Positions 7,202 through 16,555 of a stretch of 33,104 nt of DNA are shown piece by piece (within the stretch, counting starts at the first letter, position 1; each line of letters begins with the position of its first letter). The notes under the pieces were generated by a model. The model did no database searches and was not told the DNA's origin. It saw nothing but the letters and a program-made list of their open reading frames with translations. Location: the NCBI GenBank assembly GCA_903883645.1, contig CAISBR010000064.1, forward strand, positions 1-33,104, given 5' to 3'. Made by a program: the position numbers and the translations under genes. The stretch is from an uncultured Myxococcales bacterium. Lineage in GTDB: Bacteria > Myxococcota_A > UBA9042.

Positions 7202-9748
7202 TCACGGGGCCCGCGGCTCGATCGCCACTTCGCTGTGGGCCTGCGGTTGTGCATCGGCTAGGACAGCCAGCGCCGCGGCATCGAGCCAAGGCCCCACTGC
7301 ACGCGTCAGCAACGCGGTCAATGCCGGCGAGTTGCCCAAGATCGCATGGGAATTTGCAGCATTCACGCCGACGGCCCGCCGCAACTTGTCGCTCCAGCTC
7401 AGCTCGGGCACAAAGCGCACCGCGAGCGCCCCTTGCCCCACCTGCCGCTCGACCTCGGCCAGCGCATCGAGCAAACCGCCCGTGCGATCAACGAGCTTGT
7501 GCTCTACCGCCTCGTCGCCAAACCACAGCCTGCCACCGGCCAGCGGCAGCACCTGCTCGCGCTTCAGGCCGCGCCGGTCGGCCACACGGTCGATAAAAAG
7601 GTCATAGAAGCGCCCCAACTGTTTGTGAACAAACGTAAATTCTTGGGGCGTCCATGGCCGATCGGTCCGCTCGATCTCGGACCACGGACCCCGACTTAGT
7701 ACGTTGGGTGTCGTGCCCAGCTTGCCGTAAAGACCTGAGAATTCGGGCTTGACCATCAGGATGCCGATCGATCCCGTCACCGTACTCCGGTCCGCCAACA
7801 TCAGCGGCGCGCCAAGCGCTAGCCAGAAGCCGCCACTCGCTGCCATGCCGCCCATCGAGGCGATAACTGGTTTACTTTCAGCCACTTCAGCGAGTGCCTC
7901 GCGCATGGCTTCGCTGCCACTGGCGCTGCCGCCACCCGACATGATGCGCGCCACCACGCCGGCCGTGTCGGGGTCTTGGCCCAACTTCCCTAGCAATTCT
8001 GCGGTCTGCGTGCCCCCAATGGCGCTACCCGTCAGGCCGCGCGCCGAGTCGTGGTCCACGATGCTACCCTCGAGTTGTACCACTGCAATCGATGGTGCCG
8101 GCCCCCACAGGCTTTTGCGCAGCGGCGTATTCGGCAAGTAGGCTGCGGTTTCATTGGGTTCAAGCCAGCCCTCGCGGATTAGCTGCGCATCGAGCTGCCC
8201 CGGTGCCACCACGGCATCGATGATCCGCGCGCCCTTGGCATCGGCCGGGTAGACCACACCGCGAGTCAAGATTTCTTCGACTTGACCTGGGGTTACGTCG
8301 CGCCCCAAGGCCACGGCCTCGGCGAAGTCGTGCCAGCGCCGCTCGACCGCGTGCTGCAGCGTCTGCCGCAATTCGGGCGACAGTTCGCGCCGTTCAAGCT
8401 GCTCGCCCGCGCTTTTAAAGTCGGAATAGCGCGCCACCTGCACAGTAACCCCAAGTTTATTCAGCGTTTCAGCCAAGGGCACAAAATCGGCGGCAATGCC
8501 GTGGGCCATCACCGACCCGGCCGGCGTGAGCCAGATGCGGGTGCTCGCCGCCGCCACTGCCAGCGAGCGGGTGCCCAACTCGTCGGCATACCAGACGACT
8601 ATTTTGCCCGATTTACGTAAACTTTTGATGGCGCTGCGTAACTCTTCGACCTGCGCCCAGTCGAGCTTGAGCGCCCGCGCCCGCAGCACCACCACCTCGG
8701 TGCCAGTCTGGCCGGTTAGGTGGCGCAGGCTGAGCAGCAGCGTGCCAAAATGGGTGCCGCTTTCACCTTGACGTTCGCCCAGTTCACCCTTCAAGTCGAC
8801 CATGACGACCGGGTCGCCGCGGTCCACTTGGCTCGGCAGATGGTCGCCCGACAGCCGCAGGCCGACCACCGCATCTGGCACCCGGCCGCCGCGGCCGTGC
8901 GACTCGATCTGGCCACCGACATCGGTGCCAAAGCTGCCAAAACTGACGCGCAACAAGGCCGAAGTGCGCCACTCATAAGCTTGTATCCCAGAAATTGAAT
9001 ACTCTTGAGCGGCTTCTTGGGCGACCAACTGAATGCCGCGCGCCACCGTCACAGTTGTCGACAAGCTTGCAGAATTACGGGCCAAACCGTCGCTTAGCTC
9101 CGGCTGGACTTCGGCAGAAAGCGTCCAACGATCGGTCCCCAGCGGTCGCACCGCCGCGCCCAACGCCACCACAGAATTCGTCCGCGAATCAAAGGCATTG
9201 CGGGGGTCGATGCCGGCGCGCAAGCCCAACGCCAGGTACCGCGATGGCAGCCACTGGGCGCCCACCCGCCAGCCGTGTCGCAGCCCGTCGCCGTTGTCGC
9301 TGCGGCCCAGCCACTCTACGCCTAGCCGCAACCGCTCCGAACTGGCGAAACTCATCGCCAAATGCGTCTGGGTAAGGTCGCGACGAGCGCCCACAGTCGG
9401 GCCCGTCATGCTGGTCGACTCCAGCGCTGCGCCCAGTGCGAGCGGCCCAAGCGGCAGCGCCGCCGCCAAACCGAACGCCAGCCCATCTTGCCGCGCGCCG
9501 TCACTCTGCAAAAGCTGGGTACCGCCGCCACCGCCCAGCTGTAGGCGCAGGTCGTAGCCCGAAATACCGTTCATTCCTGCAGGATTACCCAGCAGCGAAA
9601 GGGCACCATCGGGCGTGGCCACCTGATTGCCGGGCTGGGCTAGCACGCCTTGATCGGCCCAAGCTGGCGTTGTCGCGCCGGTCGCAGCAAGCGTCGCGGT
9701 GATGCCACGCGCTGCGACCGCCAGAAATCGTTGCCTATTCAGCTGCAT
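7202..9748 (-). CDS. sppA: Signal peptide peptidase SppA with N-terminal extra domain
   Basis: This 848-residue protein is a tandem S49 serine protease of the long SppA type, which degrades cleaved signal peptides at the inner membrane. The predicted dyad is Lys445 (in DFKSAGE) in the first S49 repeat and Ser638 (in MAASGGFW) in the second, 193 residues apart, close to the 200 of E. coli SppA. About 310 residues precede the first S49 repeat. They start with a signal peptide (Arg-rich n-region, cleavage after AWA) and a GNPAGM motif, then alternating beta strands such as LRLQLGGGG, like OmpP1/PorV-type outer-membrane barrels. ATG 9748 is preceded by GAGAGG and overlaps the thioesterase gene by 14 nt. 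The barrel-like domain is unusual for SppA; an alternative is a periplasmic beta domain. Confidence 0.85.
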   Translation of the reverse strand: MQLNRQRFLAVAARGITATLAATGATTPAWADQGVLAQPGNQVATPDGALSLLGNPAGMNGISGYDLRLQLGGGGGTQLLQSDGARQDGLAFGLAAALPLGPLALGAALESTSMTGPTVGARRDLTQTHLAMSFASSERLRLGVEWLGRSDNGDGLRHGWRVGAQWLPSRYLALGLRAGIDPRNAFDSRTNSVVALGAAVRPLGTDRWTLSAEVQPELSDGLARNSASLSTTVTVARGIQLVAQEAAQEYSISGIQAYEWRTSALLRVSFGSFGTDVGGQIESHGRGGRVPDAVVGLRLSGDHLPSQVDRGDPVVMVDLKGELGERQGESGTHFGTLLLSLRHLTGQTGTEVVVLRARALKLDWAQVEELRSAIKSLRKSGKIVVWYADELGTRSLAVAAASTRIWLTPAGSVMAHGIAADFVPLAETLNKLGVTVQVARYSDFKSAGEQLERRELSPELRQTLQHAVERRWHDFAEAVALGRDVTPGQVEEILTRGVVYPADAKGARIIDAVVAPGQLDAQLIREGWLEPNETAAYLPNTPLRKSLWGPAPSIAVVQLEGSIVDHDSARGLTGSAIGGTQTAELLGKLGQDPDTAGVVARIMSGGGSASGSEAMREALAEVAESKPVIASMGGMAASGGFWLALGAPLMLADRSTVTGSIGILMVKPEFSGLYGKLGTTPNVLSRGPWSEIERTDRPWTPQEFTFVHKQLGRFYDLFIDRVADRRGLKREQVLPLAGGRLWFGDEAVEHKLVDRTGGLLDALAEVERQVGQGALAVRFVPELSWSDKLRRAVGVNAANSHAILGNSPALTALLTRAVGPWLDAAALAVLADAQPQAHSEVAIEPRAP

Positions 9749-10184
9749 CGTTGGCCTCTCCCAGCCGCACCGTCCACCCGTAGCGGCCGTCGATGCGAAT
9801 GAACAGGCCCTCGCTGTAGGCGCACAGGCCGCTTGGGCCATGCAACTCGCCGTGAACGTGGACCTTCTTGCCGTCTATCGCCGTCACCCGCCCCAGCGAC
9901 CGCATCGGCACGTTCAGCGGCACCGGCTGCTTGTAGTGGATGGTAGCGCGCCCCGTCATCACCGGCATACCCGCCAGCCAGCACGCCGAGCCCATGACTT
10001 CGTCTAGGATCGTGAAGACGGCGCCACCGTGTGCTAGGCCGGGCGAACCCTGGCAGCCTGGGCCAAAAATCGTTTCGCCGTGCGAGGTTTGCGTGTCGGC
10101 GTCGAAGCTGAACCGGTTCTGCAGGTCCGAGCCGCCGCTGCAAGCAAAGCAAGTCTGATCGTGGACAAGGGGGCGCAGTGGCAT
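9735..10184 (-). CDS. Hotdog-fold thioesterase (PaaI/THEM4-like)
   Basis: This 149-residue protein has the hotdog acyl-CoA thioesterase signature: the helix motif LAHGGAVFTILDEVMG (about residues 50-65) with His52 and Asp61/Glu62, followed by the long beta strands that build the sheet. An N-terminal C-x-x-C (CFAC) with a nearby GGSDLQN segment is typical of the THEM4-like branch and precedes the fold. It would hydrolyse acyl-CoA or aryl-CoA thioesters in the cytoplasm; the substrate cannot be read from the sequence. It starts 6 nt after the stop of the PEPK lipoprotein gene with only a weak ribosome site, which suggests coupling, and overlaps the start of sppA. Confidence 0.85.
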   Translation of the reverse strand: MPLRPLVHDQTCFACSGGSDLQNRFSFDADTQTSHGETIFGPGCQGSPGLAHGGAVFTILDEVMGSACWLAGMPVMTGRATIHYKQPVPLNVPMRSLGRVTAIDGKKVHVHGELHGPSGLCAYSEGLFIRIDGRYGWTVRLGEANDAAE

Positions 10185-10190
10185 CGCCAG

Positions 10191-11633
10191 TTAGCGCGTC
10201 AAGATGAAGCGCATCACCTTGAATACACCTTCGGCTTGCCGGCGCAGAATCAGCCGGAACGCCTGTACACCATCGCAACCCATTTGGACTACAAAGTTTT
10301 CTTCGCCCATAGGCGCGGCGCCGTAGACCGTGCAGGCCAGCGGCTTCTTATTCTCCGCGGTACGCGACTTGTTCACCTGATCGGCGTAGCGCGATTGCGT
10401 GGCCTCGTCGAGCTTCAGAAACGGCGCGCCATGCATCACAAACAGCGTCGGCAGCAGGTACTCGACTTCGGCGTGCACCTCGGTCGGGCCAAATTCGCGC
10501 AGATAGCCAGCCAGATCGCCGGTCTTGAGCGACTCACACGCTTCAGCGGCGCTCATCGCCTGCTTGATTCGCATCTTAGGCTGGCTGGTCGAGATATCGA
10601 TAAGGACCTGCTCGTCGACTTCGCCACACAGCGCATCCGTGTTGCCGGTGGCGACATGCTTGCTCCAAATACGGAAGAACTTCGCGACTTCAATGGCCAT
10701 CTTCGGATTGGGCGCGCCCGCCTCGTTGCCTGGTGCCGGCCGCGCCGCCTCGGGCTCAGCCTTTGCTTCTGGCTTGGGATCGGGCTTGGGCTCGGGCTTG
10801 GGCTCGGGCTTGACCTTAACCTCGACCTTAGGCTCGGGCTTGGGCTCCGGCTTGGGCTCGGGCTTGGGCTCCGGCTTGGGCTCCGGCTTCGCCTTGACCT
10901 CAACCTTTGGTTCGGGCTTGGGTTCCGGTTTCGGTTCGGGCTTGGGTTCCGGTTTCGGCTCGGCCTTGGGCTCGGGCTTGGGCTCGGGTTTCGGCTCGAC
11001 CTTGGCCACCACTTCGGGCTCGGGTTTCGGCTCGGGCTTCGCCTTGGCTTTGGCCTTCGAATCAGACTTTTTCTTGCCGATTTTCTTTTCGGGCTCGGCA
11101 ACGGGCTCGGCCACGGCATCGGCCTTGGCCACCGCGCCGCCCTTTTCGGCGGGGGCATCGGCAGTTCGCACGCATTGCCCGGTCCACAGATGCTCGGCCA
11201 CCGTGGTCGTCTCTTCCACATTCTTGGGCTGGCCGTCGCCCGTCAGCACGCGGTTGGTGCGCTTGACGATGATTTCCTTGCGAACCGACTGCAGATCCGC
11301 AATCGCGTCACAGCCGTACCGAGGAGCGTGGCCCTTGAGGGTCGCCTCCGCCTCGGTGCGATTCGCCGGGTCGCCGCGGGTCGATGTGCGCAATAGGCCA
11401 AGAATCTCAACTGGTTGCGGCAAGGTGTCGGCTGACTCGACCACCTTAATCGGCGAGCCGAAGGGCAGGGCGTGGTATTTCTTGGCCCCTGTCGTGCGCT
11501 CAAAGTTGGTCGCGCCGCAAGCTCCAAGGCTCAGCAGTAGCAAAATTGCCGCCTTCGGCAGGATAAAGTGCACTACATTCAGGTAGTTGCTGCCGGGGTT
11601 CCCCCGCTTGCCTGTCACTTCGCAACGAACCAT
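10191..11633 (-). CDS. Lipoprotein with Pro-Glu-Lys repeat linker
   Basis: This is a 480-residue protein of unknown function. The signal peptide has a long n-region, a hydrophobic run of AILLLLSL and lipobox L-G-A-C (Cys39). A globular domain of about 150 residues is followed by a PEPK repeat region (about 199-296) and a C-terminal globular domain of about 180 residues that begins [13 protein letters not shown]. The layout resembles TonB-type periplasm-spanning linkers, so it may tether an outer-membrane domain to something at the cell wall. ATG 11633 is chosen because GGAGG lies 6 nt upstream; the ATG at 11639 is too close to that site. The open frame continues upstream to 12245, but that part is antisense to pepP. 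It heads a cluster with the thioesterase and SppA. Confidence 0.75.
   Translation of the reverse strand: MVRCEVTGKRGNPGSNYLNVVHFILPKAAILLLLSLGACGATNFERTTGAKKYHALPFGSPIKVVESADTLPQPVEILGLLRTSTRGDPANRTEAEATLKGHAPRYGCDAIADLQSVRKEIIVKRTNRVLTGDGQPKNVEETTTVAEHLWTGQCVRTADAPAEKGGAVAKADAVAEPVAEPEKKIGKKKSDSKAKAKAKPEPKPEPEVVAKVEPKPEPKPEPKAEPKPEPKPEPKPEPKPEPKVEVKAKPEPKPEPKPEPKPEPKPEPKVEVKVKPEPKPEPKPDPKPEAKAEPEAARPAPGNEAGAPNPKMAIEVAKFFRIWSKHVATGNTDALCGEVDEQVLIDISTSQPKMRIKQAMSAAEACESLKTGDLAGYLREFGPTEVHAEVEYLLPTLFVMHGAPFLKLDEATQSRYADQVNKSRTAENKKPLACTVYGAAPMGEENFVVQMGCDGVQAFRLILRRQAEGVFKVMRFILTR
10746..11039 (-). repeat. PEPK tandem repeat, coding
   Basis: This stretch encodes about 98 residues of alternating Pro-Glu-Pro-Lys within the lipoprotein. 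The basic DNA unit is 12 nt (GGCTCGGGCTTG on the plus strand, with synonymous changes). A higher-order unit of about 78 nt is visible because the interruption KVEVK appears twice, 26 residues apart. The opposite strand gives long Leu/Gly-rich or Ser/Gly-rich open frames that are artefacts of the repeat. Confidence 0.85.
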
Positions 11634-11650
11634 CAGCATCCTCCGGGGCA

Positions 11651-11676
11651 GACCGCACGGAAGCCCGTCTGCGGTC
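11651..11676 (-). promoter_or_regulatory. Hairpin in leader of the PEPK lipoprotein gene
   Basis: An imperfect hairpin lies immediately upstream of the ribosome site. Arms GACCGC and GCGGTC are joined through an inner ACGG/CCGT stem, with a 2-nt bulge and a 4-nt loop. It would sit 10 or so nt before GGAGG in the mRNA. Whether it affects translation is not known; it could equally be a protein-binding dyad in the divergent pepP/lipoprotein promoter region. Confidence 0.35.
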
Positions 11677-11828
11677 ACCAACCGATCAAGTTTCGGGTTT
11701 GGGGGCAGGCAAGTCAACCGCTGCGATCGGTGCGTTTTCAAAGAGTGACTGACTTCAAGCTTGCCACGCCGCCAGGGCGGGACTAGTTTGCTCGGCGAGC
11801 GGGCGCGCTTGGCCCGCAGAGTGCGGCG

Positions 11829-13232
11829 ATGACCTTTGAACGTACTGCTTTTGCTCAGACCGTGCTCGACCCAGGCGTATTTGCTGCGCGGCGCCGTACG
11901 GTAATGGATGCGTATGGCCCCGGCTCGGTGCTCGTGGTGGCTGCGGCCGGGCACGCGCTGCGCAATGGCGATGTCGATCACGAATGGCGACAAAGCAGCG
12001 ATTTCTGGTACTTGACCGGCTTTGACGAGCCCGAGACTCTGCTCGTGTTGGTGCCCGGGCGCGCCGACGGCGAGGCGGTGGCGTTTGTGCGGCCGCGCGA
12101 TCCGGCGCAAGAGGTCTGGCACGGGCGGCGAGTGGGTGTCGAGGGTGCAATCGCGCGCCTCGGCGTAGATCAAGCCTTTGATCTGAAAGACTTTGATGAG
12201 CAACTTGCCAATCTGGTCGAGGGTGCTAAGCAACTCTGTTGGCATGTCGGTCGCGATCCGGCCTTAGACCAGCGCCTAATTCGGGTGACCCGTCGCCACC
12301 GTGCCACGCCGCGGCTGCATCTTGATGGCCCCGACTTCTTTGCTGATTTGGCCGCAGTAATGGGCGAACTTCGCTTGATCAAGGGGCCGGCAGAGATCGA
12401 GGCCCTGCGCCGCGCCGCCAAGCTGACTGCCGAGGCCCATAACGAAGCGATGCGCGTGTGCCAATCTGGCATGAATGAGCGGCAATTGCAGGCAGTTGTC
12501 GAGTTTGTGTTTCGCGCTGGCGGCGCGGCTCGGGTCGGCTATGGCAGCATCGTGGCGCGCGGCGACAACGCGACCATTCTGCACTATGTCGAGAACGACC
12601 AGATGATCGGCCCGTCCGACCTCGTGCTTATCGATGCCGGTGGCGAGGTGGCCTATCAAACTGCTGATATTACTCGCACATTTCCGGCTTCGGGTCGTTT
12701 TTCGCCCGAGCAGCGTGCGGTATACGAGGTGGTGTTGCAGGCCGAACACGCCGCCATTGCGCTGTGCACGCCCGAGCATCGGTTTGTCGAGGTGCACGAA
12801 CGCGCTGTACAGGTTCTAACCGAAGGCCTTGTTAAGATTGGGCTGCTGCGCGGCGATGTCGAGCAACTGATCCAAGACGAAAAGTACAAGCGCTTCTACA
12901 TGCACCGCACCAGTCATTGGCTCGGCATGGATGTGCACGACGCGGGCCGCTACCACGACAGCCTGCCCACCGGCAATCTGAGCCGGCAGCTCGTGCCCGG
13001 TATGGTGCTCACCGTGGAGCCAGGCTTGTACATCGCCGCGGACGATACCGAAGTGCCGGAGCGGTTCCGCGGCATTGGCGTGCGCATCGAAGACGATATC
13101 TTGATTACTGCAGGTGCGCCCGAGGTGCTTACCGCCGATTGTATTAAGGAAATTGACGACATCGAGCGCATTGTCGGCACGGGCGGACGCTGGGTTGCTG
13201 CCGTCGACCCGGCCTTCGGCGACCCCTTCTAG
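11829..13232 (+). CDS. pepP: Xaa-Pro aminopeptidase (aminopeptidase P)
   Basis: This 467-residue M24 metallopeptidase removes N-terminal residues that precede proline, in the cytoplasm. The five dinuclear-metal ligands are all visible: Asp269 (LIDAG), Asp280 (ADITRTFP), His363 ([13 protein letters not shown]), Glu397 (VEPGLYI) and Glu421 (GVRIEDDI). Their spacing matches E. coli PepP. The N-terminal AMP_N domain includes the [15 protein letters not shown] motif. Length and order are normal for the family. The ATG has only a weak upstream purine stretch. The gene diverges from the PEPK lipoprotein gene across about 195 nt and is followed 118 nt later by the kinase gene; no strong terminator is seen between them. 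Confidence 0.93.
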   Translation: MTFERTAFAQTVLDPGVFAARRRTVMDAYGPGSVLVVAAAGHALRNGDVDHEWRQSSDFWYLTGFDEPETLLVLVPGRADGEAVAFVRPRDPAQEVWHGRRVGVEGAIARLGVDQAFDLKDFDEQLANLVEGAKQLCWHVGRDPALDQRLIRVTRRHRATPRLHLDGPDFFADLAAVMGELRLIKGPAEIEALRRAAKLTAEAHNEAMRVCQSGMNERQLQAVVEFVFRAGGAARVGYGSIVARGDNATILHYVENDQMIGPSDLVLIDAGGEVAYQTADITRTFPASGRFSPEQRAVYEVVLQAEHAAIALCTPEHRFVEVHERAVQVLTEGLVKIGLLRGDVEQLIQDEKYKRFYMHRTSHWLGMDVHDAGRYHDSLPTGNLSRQLVPGMVLTVEPGLYIAADDTEVPERFRGIGVRIEDDILITAGAPEVLTADCIKEIDDIERIVGTGGRWVAAVDPAFGDPF

Positions 13233-13350
13233 TAACCCGCAGAACAGCCTTTTGCGGCGCTCGCGGACGGGCGAAAAACTGGACAGATTGCCCCTTTGGG
13301 TTACGGTCAACTCCGTGTCGATTCGGCCCCCTGGCCGCGACGGAGGCGCC

Positions 13351-16086
13351 GTGATCATCACTGGCAAGCTCGATCAACCGATGGAATTTAGTCGCTTTGT
13401 GCTGACGGCCAAGATTGCCGCAGGCGGCATGGCGACCGTGTACTTGGCCGAGGCGCGCCCCGGTGACCCGCTGCATGGCCGGCGCCTAGCCGTCAAGGTT
13501 CTGCACGACCATCTGGCCGAAGACGATGACTTTGTTCGCATGTTTCGCGACGAGGGCAAGATAGCGGCCCTCTTCGATCACTCGAACGTGGTGCGCGTGT
13601 TCGAAGTGGGCGAGTGGCAGGGCTCGCACTTCTTGCTCATGGAATTTATCGAAGGTCGCGATCTAGCACAGCTAATCCAGGCGCTGCGCTTGCACAAGAC
13701 GGTGATGGCCCCCGGGATCGCCTTCGAGATTCTGCGGCAGGCGCTGACCGCGCTGAGCTACGTGCACGCATTCAAGGCGAAGAACGGCCGCAGCGCCGGC
13801 GTGGTCCATCGCGACATTAGCCCGCAAAACCTGCTCATTTCGCGGCATCCGCTCGTCAAGCTGACGGATTTTGGCATCGCCCGTGGCAGCCACCGCAGCG
13901 ATCGCACCCGCACCGGCACCATCAAGGGCAAGATGCACTATATGGCGCCCGAGCAGGCGTTGGGCGAGCGGGTCGACGCCCGTGCTGATCTCTATTCGCT
14001 GGGCGCGGTTGCGTTCGAGATGCTGACCGGGCAAGCGGCGTTTGGCCCTAGCAACACAGAGCTTGCGCATCGTCGGGTAATCGAAGGCGATGTGGACTTC
14101 AACGCCAAGTTCCGTCAACAGCCCGAGGATGTGCGCGGTTGGCTGTGTCGGGCTATGGCTCGCAACCCCGACGAGCGTTTCCAAAGCGCCGACGCGATGT
14201 TGGCGGCCATGGAGCAACTGGGCAAGGCGTCGCGCACCCTCTATCGCCCCGAGGCTTTGCTGCGGCTGCTCGAGCTGCCCGAGGCGTCGCGGACACTGCA
14301 GCGCCAGGCGCAACGTGAACTTTTCTTGGGCGACGATGCCGCCAATCTGCGGCGGTTGGCGGGCGCGGTGCAAACCGGTAACCATCCGGGCGGGCACCAT
14401 GCGTCAGCCGAATCGCGGGTCTCGTCCGTGACGGGCCGGCCGCAAAACGAGCTTGGGGCCGAAGACAGGGCGGCGCGAATGCTCAAGCCCGTGGTGTGGG
14501 ACGCGCCCGAGCCCGAGTTGCGGCCCGTTACGGATGTGCGCGTGTCGCAACCGATCAGCGCGATCATGGCCAAACCGCGCCAACGTGCTGCAGAAATGCT
14601 GCCTGCGGAGAAAGCCGTGGGCAAGTCCTATCAAGTGCCGATGTCGCCAGCGGGCGCGGAGTCCGCACCTCTGCAGCCGCAAAGGCTGGGGTCGCCGGCG
14701 CCAGAGCTGCGGTCGCCCGATCTTGCCGAGGTCAAGCAGGTGGCGCGGGCGGCGTCGACCAAGATCAAGGTGTCGCGTACCGAGGTAGATCAGCGTCGCG
14801 GAATGGTGATGGCGACGGCAGTGGCTTGGATGTGCGGTGCTTTTATCCTATTTGCGGTGTTGCTCGAAGTGGTCGGCTGGACGCCGGAGCTCCCGGTTGT
14901 CGACGAGCGGTCCGTAGCGGCACTTTTTGACGGCGACGACGCACCTTCGCACAGTGCCGGGTCGAGTTTGGTTAGCGAAGGCTCTGGGGCGCGCAGCGAT
15001 GCGGGTGCACCCGTTGGCCCGGCCTTGCCGCCGGTGTTTGAGCTGCCGCGGCCTTCGGCTGTTGCCCCGGCCTTGCACGGTACGCCCACTGTCGCAGAGG
15101 CCGCACAAGAGGCCGATGATAAAGTGGTTGTCGAACGCCGCATGCGCAAGCTTGTCGAGCGCGGCGTCGAGCGCGACCTGTGGGATGCTCGTCCGATCGA
15201 CCGGGTGATCGCCGCCGATGCCCCCGATCCCGAAAAGCCTGTTCAGCCAAAGGGCGTTGCAAAGGTTGCGCAGGCGGCGGTGGTCGCGGCCAAAGCTCGC
15301 GCTGTGGCTGTACCCGACCATCCGGCACTCGCTCAACCGCAAGTTGCTCACGTTGCAGCGCCCAAAGCAGCCGTGGCTCGACCAGCCATAGCCGGGGCTC
15401 ATCCAGCCGTGCCGGCGGCAAAGCCTGCTCAACCCGTTGTAGTGGCAGCGAAACCGCAAATCGCAGTCAAGCCGGTGGTGGTTGCAGCGGCGCCCAAGGC
15501 GGTTGCGGCCAAGGCTCTAGCTGCACCCGTTGGGGTCAAAGTTGTGGCGGTCGCCAAGCCAATGGCTCCGGTGGCCAAGCCGGCCCAGCTGACTAAGCCG
15601 ACCGCGCCAGCAGTCGCCAAACCCGTTGTCACTCAAGCAAAACCGGCGATGAAGGCCAAGCCCGTTGTGCAAAGCAAGCAACCCGCCCCGGCCAAGCCGG
15701 TCGCGCACGCGAAACCCGTTGTGCCGGCCAAGTCGCTCGTACAGGGCAAGTCCCCAGTGCAAATCAAGGCGGGTATGGCGAGCGGAAAGCCCGGAATTGC
15801 CCAAGGAAAGTCTGCACCTGGCAAGGCCGCGCCGATTGCCGCTAAGCCGGGTAAGCCAGTCGTCGTTCCTGCAAAGCCGCGTGCCCAGCCTGTAGTGGGC
15901 AAGCCGGCCGGTGGTCCTGCCCCCGTTCGCCCCGGCGCAGCAAAGCCGTTGCAGAACAAAGCAGTTCAGGCCAAGCCAGTTGCGCCTGCCGCGCCAGCCC
16001 GGCACTCTGTCGTCACTGGCAAGGCTGCCGCTGCTCCCGGGCACGCGGCCGCCAAGCCTGCGCCTGTGGCTGCTGCTCGTCGTTAA
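13351..16086 (+). CDS. Hanks-type Ser/Thr protein kinase with polycationic exported tail
   Basis: This 911-residue protein has a cytoplasmic kinase domain (about residues 15-290). Visible motifs are the degenerate Gly loop AAGGMATVY, ATP Lys49 in LAVKVL, Glu68, catalytic HRDISPQN with Asp155, DFG (Asp173) and MAPEQ. The HRDISPQNLL form is common in myxobacterial kinases. An Ala/Pro-rich juxtamembrane region leads to a single membrane span (about 485-509). Beyond it a Pro/Asp-rich linker precedes a tail of 281 residues rich in Ala, Lys, Pro and Val. GTG 13351 is chosen because GGAGG lies 4 nt before it; the ATG at 13381 is an alternative without a good ribosome site. No PASTA or other known sensor domain is present, so the signal is unknown. 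Confidence 0.9.
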   Translation: MIITGKLDQPMEFSRFVLTAKIAAGGMATVYLAEARPGDPLHGRRLAVKVLHDHLAEDDDFVRMFRDEGKIAALFDHSNVVRVFEVGEWQGSHFLLMEFIEGRDLAQLIQALRLHKTVMAPGIAFEILRQALTALSYVHAFKAKNGRSAGVVHRDISPQNLLISRHPLVKLTDFGIARGSHRSDRTRTGTIKGKMHYMAPEQALGERVDARADLYSLGAVAFEMLTGQAAFGPSNTELAHRRVIEGDVDFNAKFRQQPEDVRGWLCRAMARNPDERFQSADAMLAAMEQLGKASRTLYRPEALLRLLELPEASRTLQRQAQRELFLGDDAANLRRLAGAVQTGNHPGGHHASAESRVSSVTGRPQNELGAEDRAARMLKPVVWDAPEPELRPVTDVRVSQPISAIMAKPRQRAAEMLPAEKAVGKSYQVPMSPAGAESAPLQPQRLGSPAPELRSPDLAEVKQVARAASTKIKVSRTEVDQRRGMVMATAVAWMCGAFILFAVLLEVVGWTPELPVVDERSVAALFDGDDAPSHSAGSSLVSEGSGARSDAGAPVGPALPPVFELPRPSAVAPALHGTPTVAEAAQEADDKVVVERRMRKLVERGVERDLWDARPIDRVIAADAPDPEKPVQPKGVAKVAQAAVVAAKARAVAVPDHPALAQPQVAHVAAPKAAVARPAIAGAHPAVPAAKPAQPVVVAAKPQIAVKPVVVAAAPKAVAAKALAAPVGVKVVAVAKPMAPVAKPAQLTKPTAPAVAKPVVTQAKPAMKAKPVVQSKQPAPAKPVAHAKPVVPAKSLVQGKSPVQIKAGMASGKPGIAQGKSAPGKAAPIAAKPGKPVVVPAKPRAQPVVGKPAGGPAPVRPGAAKPLQNKAVQAKPVAPAAPARHSVVTGKAAAAPGHAAAKPAPVAAARR
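15241..16083 (+). repeat. Ala-Lys-Pro low-complexity region, coding
   Basis: This segment encodes the C-terminal 281 residues of the kinase, built from irregular copies of A-K-P-V and related tetrapeptides. There is no Glu and a single Asp in the whole stretch, so it is strongly basic. The composition resembles histone-H1-like tails, but it follows a transmembrane segment and should lie outside the cytoplasm if the topology is normal. Confidence 0.8.
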
Positions 16087-16153
16087 GTCCCCTTGCCACC
16101 TGCGCATTTCTTGCTGACTTCAGCTGGCCCACTTGCCAGCGCAGAGGTAGCCC

Positions 16154-16543
16154 GTGCGCCACGCCCATGCCGTAACCCACCAGATCGCCATCGATGTCGA
16201 GCCGCGGTTTCTTCGCGAGCATAGCTCGGCTGACGACGGCCAATGGCTCTTCGCGTACCACATCACGATCTCAAATCAAAGTGCCGAAGAAGTCACACTA
16301 ATTAGTCGCGAGTGGGTCATCACCAATGGCCACGGTCGCGTCGAGCATGTGCGCGGTCCGGGGGTGGTAGGGGTGCAACCGCGCCTCGCGCCTGGGCAAG
16401 CGTTTCGCTACACCTCGGGCTGCCCGCTCGACACTGCGGTGGGCTCTATGGCGGGCACGTATCACATGCGCAGCGCCACAGGCCGCGAATTTGCTGTCGA
16501 TATTCCTGAGTTTGCGCTGTTTGACCCAGACTGCGTGAACTAG
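16154..16543 (+). CDS. apaG: ApaG protein
   Basis: This 129-residue protein is a full-length ApaG, an immunoglobulin/fibronectin-like beta-sandwich protein linked in enterobacteria to Co2+/Mg2+ resistance and diadenosine tetraphosphate metabolism. Diagnostic motifs are FAYHITISNQS, LISREWVITNGHG, the GPGVVGVQP turn, PGQAFRYTSGC and the G-x-M-x-G-x-Y motif (SMAGTYHM). The start is GTG at 16154, supported by AGAGG 6 nt upstream. A small hairpin (GCTGGC, 6-nt loop, GCCAGC; 16123-16140) lies just before it. The gene converges on the rhodanese gene with 12 nt between stop codons. Confidence 0.93.
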   Translation: MRHAHAVTHQIAIDVEPRFLREHSSADDGQWLFAYHITISNQSAEEVTLISREWVITNGHGRVEHVRGPGVVGVQPRLAPGQAFRYTSGCPLDTAVGSMAGTYHMRSATGREFAVDIPEFALFDPDCVN

Positions 16544-16555
16544 GCGGCCACGCCG

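Noticed and set aside
10746..11039. Possible CRISPR or satellite array
   Set aside because: The units are contiguous 12-nt coding repeats without spacers.
10080..11586. Two long plus-strand open frames rich in Leu/Gly or Ser/Gly
   Set aside because: They are antisense to the PEPK repeat of the lipoprotein gene; their composition is produced by the repeat, and the minus-strand frame has a signal peptide, lipobox and ribosome site.
11640..12245. N-terminal extension of the PEPK lipoprotein frame
   Set aside because: It is antisense to the start of pepP, which is certain; the lipoprotein signal and GGAGG place the true start at 11633.
13233..13350. Terminator between pepP and the kinase
   Set aside because: Only a 5-bp inverted repeat without a T-run following it.
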